Shown here: piece by piece, positions 37,629 to 49,000 of the stretch | Numbering within the stretch: position 1 is the stretch's first letter | Layout of the letters: every line of letters starts with the position of its first letter | Assembly (NCBI GenBank): GCA_019914945.1 | Contig: CM034107.1 | Span: 1,364,001 to 1,428,000 of the forward strand | Direction: 5' to 3' | DNA length: 64,000 nt | From: Typha latifolia | Taxonomy: Eukaryota > Streptophyta > Magnoliopsida > Poales > Typhaceae | The notes under the pieces: generated by a model | The model's database searches: none | Seen by the model: the letters and a program-made list of their open reading frames with translations, nothing else | Told to the model about the DNA's origin: nothing | Made by a program: the position numbers and the translations under genes

Positions 37629-40355
37629 TCAGCATCTGAAACGGATCACGATACAAGAAATATCATCCTTGCTCTTCCTAGCCAATGCCTCTGTTGTCAA
37701 ACGCTTCGCTGCAGCTTGGGGGTCCTTGACGCCTTTCACAATATCAACAGCTTCCTGATTTCTCATTACCTGTATGAAAAGGACGAATGACAAACTAATT
37801 ACATCCCCTTTGCCACTATCAGGCGGTCAGTGTATATTTACAAAAATCTGGAACTTCTTGCACAATGTTTTAGATGAAGTGTAGAAATAAGGAAGAAAAT
37901 AGACAGCATAACTAAAGCAGACATGATCAGAGGAACTGTGTCTTATGCCAACATACCAAAATTTATCACCTTAAGAACAAAAATTTAAGGTGATGCCTAT
38001 CTGGTTACCATATATTTATTCCATGTACAGACGAAGTGCAAACACTTGATTCATAGAATCACGGCTCATATTTTCCAACAGGCAAAATGTTTTAAAATAA
38101 CTGCTTCCCATCTCTCACCTCAATAGGTGGGAAAACATACAAGGCCAGAGAAGAAGGCTTGGAATTAGATAGAGATGAATGTCCAAAGCATTCTCTAGCA
38201 TGTACTCCTCTATCATGTACTCAGAAAATTGATGCCAAATATGGACCAAGTGCTGGGTAAAATAACAACTAAATTGAACACAATATAGAAGAAGGTCATA
38301 GGAAATAAGCTGCTAACCTTCCATAATCCATCACTTGCAAGTATGACAAACTCTATAGACGTGTCTATAGGTACATGTCTAACATCAGGTTCTGAACTTA
38401 AATGTGCCTTAAGACTTTGATCGCCAAATGCCCTTGCAACTGCAAGTTGGCCATTTACACGAGGGACATCACCTGAAATTATACAGAAATATATTAAAAC
38501 AGTAGCTTTAGAGATATATTAAAACAGTAGCTTTAGAGAGCTAACGTATTCCACAATAACATAAAATGGAAAACACATACCAGGAAAGGTCGTCACAAAA
38601 CCACCTTGCTTTTCTATCCTTTTGCGTTCGGTGTGGGGTTCATGGTCAACGGTGAGTTGATTTGCGGCACCTCTTTCACACACAACAGCTCTGGAATCGC
38701 CTATATTTGCTATCCACAAGTCTTTTCCATCAACAACAATAGCTGTAACTGCTGTTGAACCTCCAGGACCCAGTTGTGTCGAATTTTCCAGAATATATCT
38801 GTTTGTGGAACTGTAAGCATTTTTTATTGCTTCCGCAGGGTTTTCCCAGAACAAAGGCTGTTGTAGTTACAGGAGAAAAAAAATATATCAATTACATCAT
38901 TTGATACCCATAAGAAGGTGAATCTTCGATCAACAATTCATAACTTATAAGCTTGCCTTGTAGGAATAAATTGAACCCACAAACAAGGACAAAAGAAGAT
39001 ACATTGAAAGAAGAGAGAAGAGAGTGAAGAGTAGAACAGAGTGAAGTGACGGTGTGCTAGGAAATTGCCAAACTCTGTTTAATAAGATAAACTTAGAAAA
39101 TAGAAATGGCAAATGCAACTTACTTCATTGAGTATGTTGGCGAACAGATTATCTCTCAAATAACTTGGCACGCTGTCTCCCAGATGGCCATCAAAAATAG
39201 CAAAAAGTCCAAGTTCGTGACCTTTTTCGTATTTATACTGTGCAACATGGTAGTCTTCCATTTCATGACCTGATTTCCCTTCCACCAAGTGAAAGCCATG
39301 TGTAACTTTATTACTTGACATTTTACTCCGTCCTTTTCCGGTATCCGCTGATGATGAATTAAGACATGCAGCATTCTTCATAACCATTCCAAAGAAAGAG
39401 ATCAGAAACTCCAATTCAACTAAGATTTTATTATCAGTTAAAACAGATAATAGGAAAGATGCAAGCATGCAAAAGAATTCAGGAGGTCGACTTAACAACT
39501 TCAATTGTCGCAAATATGATTTCGGTATTTTACAAGCTTCTAAAGTTTTTGGTTAGAACACCAAAATTAAAATTTTACAACTTAAGGAATTCATCATTAA
39601 TTGCATACATAACTGTTTCACCAAAATTGATTAATAAATGCATGAGGTAGAATCATTGTTTTCCTATTGCCATCTGTTGAGAAATTTCCCATCACAATAT
39701 GTTGTGAAAATCTTACATCTACACATCAGCAAAACCTCAATAATTCTTCATCATTCTATATTTTAACCGACTAAAATTAGATCCATATAAATCTGATTCC
39801 AAATCCTTAAAATCCTATGTTTCACCTTAAAGCTCTTTCACCATATCTTCATCCTCAACCATATGCTAAACTTTATCCAGCACAACCTCGCTAGGTCTAC
39901 TCTTGCAGCTAAGTGGACTTAGCTATAGTCGATAGATTTTTTTTGGTTGGGCAAATGATTGACAAACTTAAGACTGTTCAGAAAGATCTACTTACCATCG
40001 CTCTTTAAGATCAAACGTTAATACTCCTCCCACGACCTCCTCCTATTTAATATGTTCAATTTTTTTTCCTCTCTCCTCTGTTCTTGATTTGGGTTTCATC
40101 TATTTCAGATGCTGAGCAAAAAATCCTCTAAAAAGATGCCACCTTTTCAGGTCAAAGAAGCGATCAAAATCCTAAACTCAAAACCCGAACAACTAATTTT
40201 AGAGATGTTTTGAGTAAAAACAGAAGAGTTGGTTAAAAAGACCTGGATTTGAGCGATACCTTGATCATGTTGAGGAACTCGGACCTCTTCCTGGTATTGC
40301 CGGCAGTCGAAGAAGAGCACAGCGACAACGATTGCCTCTCCATTCCCCCTATCAT
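37629..40355 (-). CDS. Protein phosphatase 2C (PP2C, clade F-like)
   Basis: A metal-dependent Ser/Thr phosphatase. Five minus-strand exons: 40355-40260, 39375-39124, 38857-38581, 38472-38318 and 37769-37629; 306 aa with consistent phases. The N-terminal 32 residues come from a separate exon ending NMIK. The domain has the metal-binding pairs MEDYH (Glu72, Asp73) and FDGHLG (Asp94), then GGSTAVTAIV, ANIGDSRAV, the LASDGLW metal-binding aspartate, and the final DDISCIVIRF. Length and the SSADTGKGRSKMSSNKVTHGF block match the Arabidopsis group including PP2C10, 39 and 58, which are small PP2Cs without the ABA-receptor signature of clade A. The second-exon acceptor (GAAG|AAT) is weak but gives the conserved K-N-A-A-C joint. 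Specific targets are unknown. Confidence 0.9.
38491..38540. repeat. 25-bp tandem duplication in PP2C intron
   Basis: Two adjacent 25-bp units (38491-38515 and 38516-38540) beginning ATATTAAAACAGTAG differ only at the last base. The pair lies just upstream of the exon that starts at 38472 in gene order, inside the intron. It looks like a recent replication slip. Confidence 0.9.
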
Positions 40356-41031
40356 TACCAGCTTCCAATCTAATAGAAAAAAAAAAAAATTCTAACCTCT
40401 ATATCTCTCTTTCCTTGAGCTCTAAGAAAAATTTCTGAGGAGGAGGAAATGGGGAATTTTTTTGCTGGGGGAGATGGGTTATGGAGCTTTGTTTGGTGGG
40501 AGAAAGCCGCGGATTGTGGACCCCGCGAGGCACTAGAAGCTAATCGTCTGATGGTGTCATCCTTCATTTGCCGGCGCCTTCCAAGAAATTTCGCACGTCG
40601 TCCGTTGACCTGAGAGAAATCTATGGCCTATGGCCTATGGGCGTCCTGTTCCCGCCGCTTGTGATTAACGTTGTTGTGCTATTTACGTCGGGGGCTAAAT
40701 GTCTCGCCATTAGATTTAGACAGACTTGGAGGTCTTGGATTAGGATTCTCGCTAGTGATACGAGATCCTCATCCAAATTAGACTCGTCACATTTATTGAC
40801 TTTAATCTATATTTATTTGTGACTACGAATTGCGTCTTTTATCTCCATCTCCTAAACTCTGTAGTGTTTATAGCGATAACCAACGCTAAAAGTAGAATTT
40901 TTTTCAACCATGTTGGTTGAATCTAAGAGGGACTACAACTTTGGAAGTGCAGCAAATTTTGAGATTAAAAAAAAAAAAAAACTTCTCATACTCAAATCTT
41001 TCCCACACACAAAATTATTATTATTATTATT

Positions 41032-41073
<42 letters not shown>

Positions 41074-42239
41074 GAGAGGATGACACTACGATTAGGCTCT
41101 GATGAACAAAAGTGAAGACAGCGGCTGCCAAAGACAAACTGAGGTTTCCAAAGGATGACAAGGATATTGCCTTCTTTCTCTCGTCATCCTTATCAAGCCT
41201 TTTACGTTTATTCCACCATTTGCTTCACTCTTATCATCTTGAATTGGTTCACACTTATCTCTTTTTGACTAATGCTAATCCATTGACTCAAAATACAAGA
41301 GGTTAAATGGCATTCCCATACTTATTTCTTTGACCTCTATAGTATAGTTTGGTTCTTGAGGAAAATAGTGATGATAACTAACAGATGCTTACTCCACCTT
41401 GTAAACTATTCCACCATATTAGCTTAACATCATGAGCAACGACTTCACAGTTTAGAAGCTAAGAAAGCTTAACCTACTGCTCTTTTAGTAATTGAAGACT
41501 CCAAAATTACCAAAGGGGCTACTAATTTCGATGTCCCTCACAAATTAATTAATCGATCACATAAGACAGAGAAGAAAACAAACGGACTAATTAACTCTTA
41601 TAGAGTGAAGAGGTGATTGGCGTTTTTGGTTATACTAACTGCTAACAGGTACTTTCAATCAATTTTATAAAATATCATACAATTATAGCCGTAAGAAAAT
41701 TAAAAAAAAAAAATCAAGTTGTTGTGGTAGTATTCTACTATTCTTTTCTTCAGCTAGTTAAATTTCTCTTAATAAAGAGAGAAATAAAAGACTATGCAAG
41801 TCTGACAGTTGCTGATCAAGCATAGTGGGCTATAACAAGTCCAAAAGAACATTAAATAGGCCAGCAATTAATAAGAAAACAATGGAAAGCCTTATAGATT
41901 GACCGAGTCTATTGGGATATAATCCAAGGTGCCTAAAAAGTATCAACTATCTCTAAGATTTCTCTGTAGCCCAGCAAAAGAATTATACTTTAGTGCGTGC
42001 CTGGCAACTCTGTAAAACAAATTCAGAGCAATATATTACTCTTTAAATTTAGTACGTCCACTATTAAAATACTTGCGATTACCTTAGGAATACTAACAAT
42101 ACTGTGTTTGTATGTAAATTTTGGTATTCAATGGAATTTTTATATCATTATATGCGTACAGTTTGAGCTTGTCGTATCTAATTCCATGTTATTATTTAAA
42201 GAATGGTAGAAGAGTAACCATTGGAGAATAGAAATAGAA
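40356..42239. other. Intergenic: PP2C promoter and spacer
   Basis: The first 250 bp are probably the PP2C 5' UTR and promoter. The rest is AT-rich. A compound microsatellite is listed separately. No coding region recognised. Confidence 0.45.
41013..41074. repeat. Compound (ATT)n-(GTT)n microsatellite
   Basis: About seven ATT units run directly into about thirteen GTT units, a compound repeat formed by one base change spreading through the array. Confidence 0.92.
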
Positions 42240-42560
42240 GCACCGGAAACATGGGCTATATTGTCATTTGTGGGCCTTGGGCATAATTGAGGCCCATGAA
42301 AGGTAAGGTGCGGACGAAGGCTCGTGCCACGTGTCAACGCGGTCGAAAGCGGCGCGCGTCATTGGGGGGAGGAAGGAAAGCTTCAAACTAAGGACGCCGG
42401 CCAAATGGGTGGGGCCCAGAGACGCGGTGACCGCGGTTCCCCGGAAACGAGCAACGCGGCGAGGAATACGACGGGTGCCGACAACCACAGTGGTCCCCCA
42501 CCCCACCCCCCCGCGGTCGCCGCCAACTAGGTGACTGACTCTGTCACCCCGTCAATCGTG
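42240..42560. other. GC-rich, CpG-rich island without a recognisable gene
   Basis: About 300 bp of strongly GC-rich sequence inside AT-rich DNA, 1.4 kb upstream of the ERF start. It contains a CACGTG at 42328-42333, GGCCCA/TGGGCC-type (site II-like) words near 42270-42295 and 42413, and a GCGCGCG run near 42353. Short open frames cross it on both strands, but none resembles a known protein. It has the look of a promoter or distal control region. Confidence 0.5.
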
Positions 42561-42730
42561 TTAGGTTCCTCCATCTCTGGTTTTTTCCTTGGACTTTTCA
42601 TTTAACCCCCTATTTTTCTTCTTCTTCTAATTATTAGTTCACCCCTATTTTCTGTTTGGCCTATCTTATTTCCACATCTATTTCTTTTAGTTATTATTTA
42701 AAAGAAAAACCTTGGGCTATGTTTACCGGA

Positions 42731-42995
42731 CAGGAGTGTAAACCAGCCGAGTCCGAGCTTGAAATGAGCTGGATTGAGCTTAAGCTGAGCCACGGAAGGA
42801 GGAGGACTAGAGGAGGCGGAGATTTAGGGATTGGAGTTTATCTCACCCCTTTTATACCGAACCTATTAAGTCGAGTATGAGCAAACTGGCTCCAGCTCAA
42901 GTTCAGCTTAATATTAATTTTGAGCTAGTTTTAGTGGCTCGAGCTCGGCTCATCTCGATCCTCAAATTTTAGCAGAGTCGCTCGTCGAGCTTGAC
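42731..42995. repeat. Dispersed GTGTAAAC/GAGCT-type repeat, copy 1
   Basis: Starts with GGAGTGTAAACCAGCCGAG and continues with runs of CTCGAGCT, GAGCTTGA and GGCTCATCTCG words, the familiar plant dispersed repeat built of short Glu/Leu-like hexamers. A possible insert at about 42795-42870 interrupts it. Two further copies are in this window. Confidence 0.55.
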
Positions 42996-43810
42996 AGTCT
43001 TATTTTTATATCACACTTTAGTTAGCTGGAGACTACAGTTAGTGTCGATAAATAAAATTAGCAAATGAGATGTTTTACATAGTAATTAAAAAAATTAAGG
43101 GATTAATAATTTGCATAGGTCAAAAGAGTAAGGGTTGAAGCATAAATAAGAAAAAAAAAGTAAGGGTTTGAAAGAGAAATTTGTATTTTTATTAAATCGG
43201 AGAGAATCTAGTGACTAACGTAAGGTTTAAAATAAACCCAGCGAAAAGATAAGGTGTGAAACGTAATAAAGTGCATTGCAGGGTGTGAATTGAACATTTC
43301 CCTATTATTATTAGTAGACACACCGGCCCACCAACATTGACGGCCGTTATCTGGACAGAGAGCGCCGCCCCAAGTAAACACGCAGGACACTAACGCGTAC
43401 TTCGAAATACGACGTTAAAATAATAATAATAGTAATAATAATAAAAATGAAGACGTGATTTGGCGATCCACGAGTGGACGCTGATAACTGCACCCTGCTT
43501 TTCCTTAACATGCACTCTACTTCTTTTTTTGTCTCGATACGATACTTAGGCCGGCAGGGCGGCAGTGCTTCTCGCGTGATGTTTAGTGTAGGTTATTGCA
43601 CCGCGTGGGTTTACGAATTAATTATCCACGTACCTCAACCACATAGTAGGAACTTGGAAGGCGTTGTTGGATTCGATCCATCCATCCATTTCCCCGTTTT
43701 ACTGCGAAAGAAAAGAGGGGGTGCATATATCAATATCTTGCAAGGAAAGCCAACTTACGCGGTAGCGGTCAAACCGACCGTAGACTCAAGCCCCGGTCCT
43801 CCACCCCTCC
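42996..43810. other. ERF upstream region
   Basis: Mostly AT-rich, with an AAT microsatellite at about 43415-43446 and GC-richer DNA from 43550 to the TATA box. No separate gene seen; open frames running into the ERF gene from 43474 are not supported. Confidence 0.45.
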
Positions 43811-43813
43811 CTC

Positions 43814-43822
43814 TATATATAT
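43814..43822 (+). promoter_or_regulatory. Probable TATA box of the ERF gene
   Basis: A TATATATAT core in a CT-rich context, 120 bp upstream of the ATG at 43942. The CT-rich stretch and following leader fit a 5' UTR of about 90 bp. Confidence 0.65.
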
Positions 43823-43941
43823 CCACCGCTTTCCTTCCCTCTCTTCTCATCTTAACCTCAAGCTCTCCATTGCCAAACCTGATCCTAACCATAAGAGAGA
43901 GGGAAGATATAACGAACCAATCCGAGCTAGCAATTCTTACC

Positions 43942-44526
43942 ATGGCTCCAAAAGGCAAGTCCAGATGCGGCGGAAGCGGCGGCAGCGCAGCCGTAGGCGG
44001 CGGAACTGAGATCCGGTTCCGCGGCGTGCGGAAGAGGCCGTGGGGGCGGTATGCGGCCGAGATCCGCGACCCGGGGAAGAAGAGCCGTGTGTGGCTCGGC
44101 ACCTTCGACACCGCTGAAGCGGCGGCGAGGGCGTACGACGCCGCCGCGATTCAGTTCCGTGGCCCCAAGGCGAAGACCAACTTCCCCATCCCCGCCTCCG
44201 CCGTGAGCCCCGGGAGCACTAGCAGCAGCACCGTTGAGTCCTCCAGCCGCGAGGCGCCGCAGGCGCAAGCGCCGCATGTTCCCTTCCTCGATCTCGAGCT
44301 AAGCCATCCTGCGGTGCGGCTATCGTACGCCGCGGCGGCGATGGCGCAGCCGTACCTGTTCTTCGATCCGATCGCGAGGAAGAAGGCGTTACCGGAGGCC
44401 CGGATGGTGTCTTGCGGGGCCCAGAGCGACTCGGATTCGTCGTCGGTGGTGGATCCAGCACCGTCCGCGAAGAGGTTTGCGGTAGAGATCGATCTCAACC
44501 TCCCACCTCCGCCGGAGGCGGCTTGA
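43942..44526 (+). CDS. AP2/ERF transcription factor with C-terminal EAR repression motif
   Basis: An intronless ERF-family regulator of 194 aa. One AP2 domain (about 25-82) reads [20 protein letters not shown], then [20 protein letters not shown] and [10 protein letters not shown]; Ala and Asp at the ERF-defining positions predict GCC-box binding rather than DRE binding. The tail is Ser/Ala-rich and ends in the EAR motif DLNLPPP (184-190), which recruits TOPLESS-type corepressors. Together these indicate ERF group VIII, the ERF3/ERF4 type of active repressors in ethylene, ABA and stress responses. The gene is very GC-rich compared with its surroundings. The ATG at 43942 has a good context (ACCATGG). 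Confidence 0.94.
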   Translation: MAPKGKSRCGGSGGSAAVGGGTEIRFRGVRKRPWGRYAAEIRDPGKKSRVWLGTFDTAEAAARAYDAAAIQFRGPKAKTNFPIPASAVSPGSTSSSTVESSSREAPQAQAPHVPFLDLELSHPAVRLSYAAAAMAQPYLFFDPIARKKALPEARMVSCGAQSDSDSSSVVDPAPSAKRFAVEIDLNLPPPPEAA

Positions 44527-45690
44527 TCTGATCGTGGGGTCTAATGATCGACGGAAGATTTTGGAAGTTTCTTCGTTCTTTGGTTTTGCGTCAAATTACA
44601 AGCACCAAAAAAAAAAATGCAGCTGTGTAAATATTGGTACCTTTTTGCACTGAGATTAGTGAGGAATCTCGTGAGAGATCTTAGAGGAGAAAGATCCATC
44701 TCAGTGTTGTTAATCCCTCGTGTAATCATACTAATTTCTTCATCTCGGATTAGTAAAAACACAAAAAACAACAAAAATCCAATGCCTTTTGTACAATTAT
44801 GTTGTTTAGATTTCTCATTCTACAAATCTCTGGGGGAGTTTTGTTTGAAGCTGATTTTAGATCGAATTGCTTGTCTAAAACGGCACAAATTGATGTGAAT
44901 TTTAGGGATCGTTTTGCATTTATTACCACTATAAATCGCTTATTGCCGTGTAAACCCTCTAAAGTCGAATATTCCTTAATTTGTGTGTGAACGCTAAACT
45001 TTGTCTTTTTGGCACGCATAGTTTTCCAAAATTTAGATGGGTTTACACACAACACAAATTAAGGTCCATCGGAGGGGTATAAATGAAAAAGAACTCATAA
45101 ATCAAATGTAAATGCTCCGGCGTCATCGTAGGTGATCCAAGGCGGCAGGCGCATCGAAATTTTCTCACGGGGATAAAATTACCATCTAGCCCCTATACTC
45201 GTGGAGCCTGCAAACGTGTTTGGCGATGCCCCTTCCACGTCTGAACGGGACACGTCGCCACATCGTACAGCAGTTGGGCGGCATCAGATCTTGTCGGTTG
45301 CTCTGCCGCCGGCTCCTTCCTGCTGGGCCCCACGAATCCGCTTTCTAGATCTCGCCGCCTTATTTCTTTTATTCATTTTTTAATATTAATTATATATATA
45401 TATATAGCTTGGGAGTTCTTAACCAAAACGCCCCGGAAGAATACACTCAATTATGTCATTTTTTAAATCTGAATTTATCAATTTTTGAAAGATGATAGCT
45501 TCAGTTTGTATAAATAGTGATAGGAGAGCAATTTACTTGAAACATTAGTGAGTGGTTATATTTACTTAAGCAACGACAGTAATATTTTAGTAAATAATTT
45601 AAAATTTTATAGTTGAGCAAGTAATAATTTCTTTTTAGGGGCAGTAGATGTAGAATATTCTAACAATGGAGGTTAAGAAGGACATTTCAC
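44527..45690. other. ERF 3' flank and spacer
   Basis: AT-rich 3' UTR and spacer, with a moderately GC-rich patch at 45115-45365 that includes ACGT cores (CCACGTCT, GACACGTCG) but no coding sense, and a short (AT)n run at about 45391-45406. Confidence 0.45.
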
Positions 45691-45709
45691 ATTTCTCTCC
45701 AATAATTTA

Positions 45710-45960
45710 TGAGCCGCCGCCTCATATTGTGGGGTGGGCGATGAGAACAACCACGTGGCCCCAAGGAGGCGAGTCGGCCGCCCCCCTAGGAGTGGCCTTC
45801 GCTTTGCAGGCCACGTGCGTGACGGTGATGGATAAGCCCTTCTTTACCCGCCTCCCAGCAAACAGCGCACAGCAAATAGGACCAATATTTTGACGACACG
45901 TGCCATTGCCCCTCATAACCCGCCTCGTGTCTTACGGCTGTCGTAATCCCGCCCCACCCC
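45710..45960. promoter_or_regulatory. GC island with three CACGTG boxes
   Basis: A 250-bp GC-rich block holds exact G-box cores at 45752-45757, 45812-45817 and 45897-45902. It lies between the 3' ends of the ERF and methionine aminopeptidase genes, so it is not the proximal promoter of either. A run of Cs ends it at about 45960. Could be a distal element or the promoter of an unrecognised transcript. Confidence 0.45.
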
Positions 45961-46087
45961 CCCCCCCCAAAAAAAATAACTAAAAAATTTCCAAGATGAT
46001 ATTTAAATTATGGGATCTTGCACCCAACTACAAATCGATAATATTAAGGGGAAAAAAATAATAATCCAACTTTACATATTGCTGATC

Positions 46088-49000
46088 TTAGCACTTGGTG
46101 AGAATTTCTGCTCCTGTCTTTGTAATCAGTATTGTGTGCTCAAATTGAGCGGCAAGGCTGCCATCAGCTGTTATAGAAGTCCAACCATCATCCCATGTAA
46201 TGCATTCAATGCTTCCCATTGTTAGAATAGGCTCTGCAAATGTTTTTGATTCATTGTTAAGAATCAAGAAAATACTTCAGAGATTGTTTACTATAACTAT
46301 AATTTTCTTTTTGCAAATTTCACATGAAGAAGATAAAGATAAGATGAAAGAAAGAAAAAAAAAGCACATACCAATAGTGAATGTTTGACCTTCAACCATG
46401 CAGCCAGGATGATCATTCCCTGTTACACGTCATACTTGTAAGAATCAGCAAAGGATCGAATCAAGATAAGAAACTTAAAATGGTCATCTTAGCATAGCAA
46501 TTGGAAAATAACAGATTCATGTCCTGAATCCTGGATATGATGATTAAATCTTGTTCTGGATGCTAATTTAAATGGGCTACTGCCAATGTCCATTAGTGAG
46601 CTATGAATCCCCAGAGCATTATTAATCCTCAAGTCATGGTGGCAATTGAATAAATTGATCAGTATGCTCGAGTTAGTGATTACTCTTTGATTTTGATCAA
46701 GCTTGAAGCCAGTCAGTTTATGGGACCCCACTACATGTGATTTACACATGAAAGGCATTATGCCATTTATGTGAAGAATCTATAAAACACACCGTCTCTG
46801 TCAGCAATTGGTGAGTAATATATGGGCATAATTTTCATGTATCTACTATCTTCATGCAATATAGATGAAGTTATTGAAAAGGAGCTATGGATGTTGAAAA
46901 GGGCCGTATTACAAGATCCGTATCAGGATCCCGGAACTGCTATAGAAAGTTAGCGTGTGATAAAATACGTACTAAAGAAGCAGATTACTTACGGTGATGC
47001 AGTATAATCGGTTCTGAGTGAAATACTCTCCCAACACCATGCCCAACAAAACGCTCCACGACACCATAACCATATCTCTCAGCAAGCTCACTGAATCCAT
47101 TTAAACAAATCAATAACTCACAGAAATTTATAAATAATATATGTAACACACTAGAAATGTGCGGTATTATGTTATCAATAAATGCTACCATAGTTTTACT
47201 AGAGAAAAAAACTCATTGTAAAAGGATATCACTGGCTAAAATCATTTGTGAGAGAATAAATGACAAGATGCTCCATTGTGCTATTGATGCAAGTTCAGTT
47301 CCATGTAGTCTAATATGCTGATTTAATAAAGTTCAAAAAGAGAAATGTACAGATTTTTACTCAGATTCTGTCAATAAATTAACATTTGCTTCACTTCCAA
47401 CTGATATTTACATTAGGTGAGAGATGACTACCTAATTTTCTTGCCAATCTTCTTAAAGCTAGCACCATCTTTGCAGACTGATATAGCCTTCAGCATGCAC
47501 TCTTCAGTTACCTGGAATAGCAGAAGAAAATAAATCGGAAGTTCCAAAAATTGAAGCATCATGAACTCCTTTGGAAGTGGCTTATTATCATGAGGGTGTA
47601 AAACAACATATCTTTGGTTACATGCCATGCCTCATAAAGGTTACGGAAAGAATCTCAAAAGAGATATTGGATTACATGTCATCCCTTGTATAAGTATTGT
47701 GATATTTTTTTGTTTGAAGATAAATGAGCATCAACTGTTCACAAACAGCTCGGTCTGTCTATAGTTGCACAACAGTGGATTAAGACCAAATACTACACAA
47801 CAGGATTTAGGGCCCCCCAAAGAAAATAGAAAAGAAACGTTATAAAATAAGAAGATATAGAACTTGAATGATTTGCCATTCAAGTGGAGTCTCCAAAAAG
47901 GTTGTCTGACAGACTTGAACATGTGAACTACTTTATTCAAGCAAGGACCAGACCGCACCACTTTTCTCATTTCTGATAGGATTTGATACATTAAATTTAA
48001 AATAACTAAAGTAGGTGAAAAACTAATCCAATCTTGGAGCTGGACAAGCAAACTTCATTTCAAAGTTGTCCTGATGTGAATCTTACTACCGATATTAATG
48101 CCACTACTCATTGCTTCAAAGCAGGTACAACTACTAGTTAATTAAAGTTAGAAGAACCATACAATGATAGTTCTTGTTCCCATAATAAAATGTTCTGACC
48201 AGTCTTAAACAAATAAGATATTGCACATCACAGTTTAATAACATAACTATAGAACAAGCATATACATATAGTTATTCCTGAAGTAAAGTAACATACTGAT
48301 ACCTTTACAAGTTGCTTACTAGGTTCATCCACATCTCCACAAAAAAATGTCTTTGAAGTGTCCCCATGGTAACCCTGAAACATAAATGGAAAGAAATTTA
48401 TATGTCAATATAGGAATGGAGCATCACAAAATCATTAAGTATTACATCTAATAATTTTAGTTATGAGCATAGCCTCCCTACATTTAACTATATTCCAATA
48501 TTCAGAAGAAATGGTCTAATGCATGAAATGCATGAAAAGAGCCATGGCAAGAATCAGAACAAGTAAGATATTTAATTTGTATGCTATATGCTCTCTCGTT
48601 TACAGAACATCATCACAATTGCCACAAGGATTCTTAGATGATTCTTCTTTCATCTCAACACATTTCAAGCTCTTTACTAAAGGCTTCTTCCACACCTCAT
48701 TTGATGAGACCATAGTGCCTAAATCAGCTTTTCATCACTCTATAATTGAACGAAAGTATCAATAGCTTTTAGTGTAATTTGTCAAGTTTATTTACCACAG
48801 CATTCTCACCTTCATTATTCTTAAACTGGGAACAGTGGCATTCACTACATATAGCAGATAGTATGTTTTGTTAAACAGAGGAGAAGATGAAAATTTGAAA
48901 AATGGACATACTGAATAAAAGATAGCACTCATCATGTTTCCAATTAGATAACTGTCCTTATGGATCATATTGCTGTTATTTCTTTAGCATACAGATGATG

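Noticed and set aside
42324..42534. Two overlapping short open frames in the GC island
   Set aside because: They overlap in different frames, show no known motif, and are expected by chance in GC-rich DNA.
43474..43941. Open frame extending about 470 bp upstream of the ERF ATG
   Set aside because: The TATA box and leader lie inside it, its first codons show no family similarity, and the ATG at 43942 has a strong context and gives the usual ERF N-terminus.
43755..44498. Minus-strand open frames across the ERF gene
   Set aside because: They reflect high GC content of the sense gene; no recognisable protein.
45666..45893. 75-codon open frame in the G-box island
   Set aside because: No similarity recognised, no upstream leader or TATA, and an equal-length frame on the other strand; composition explains it.
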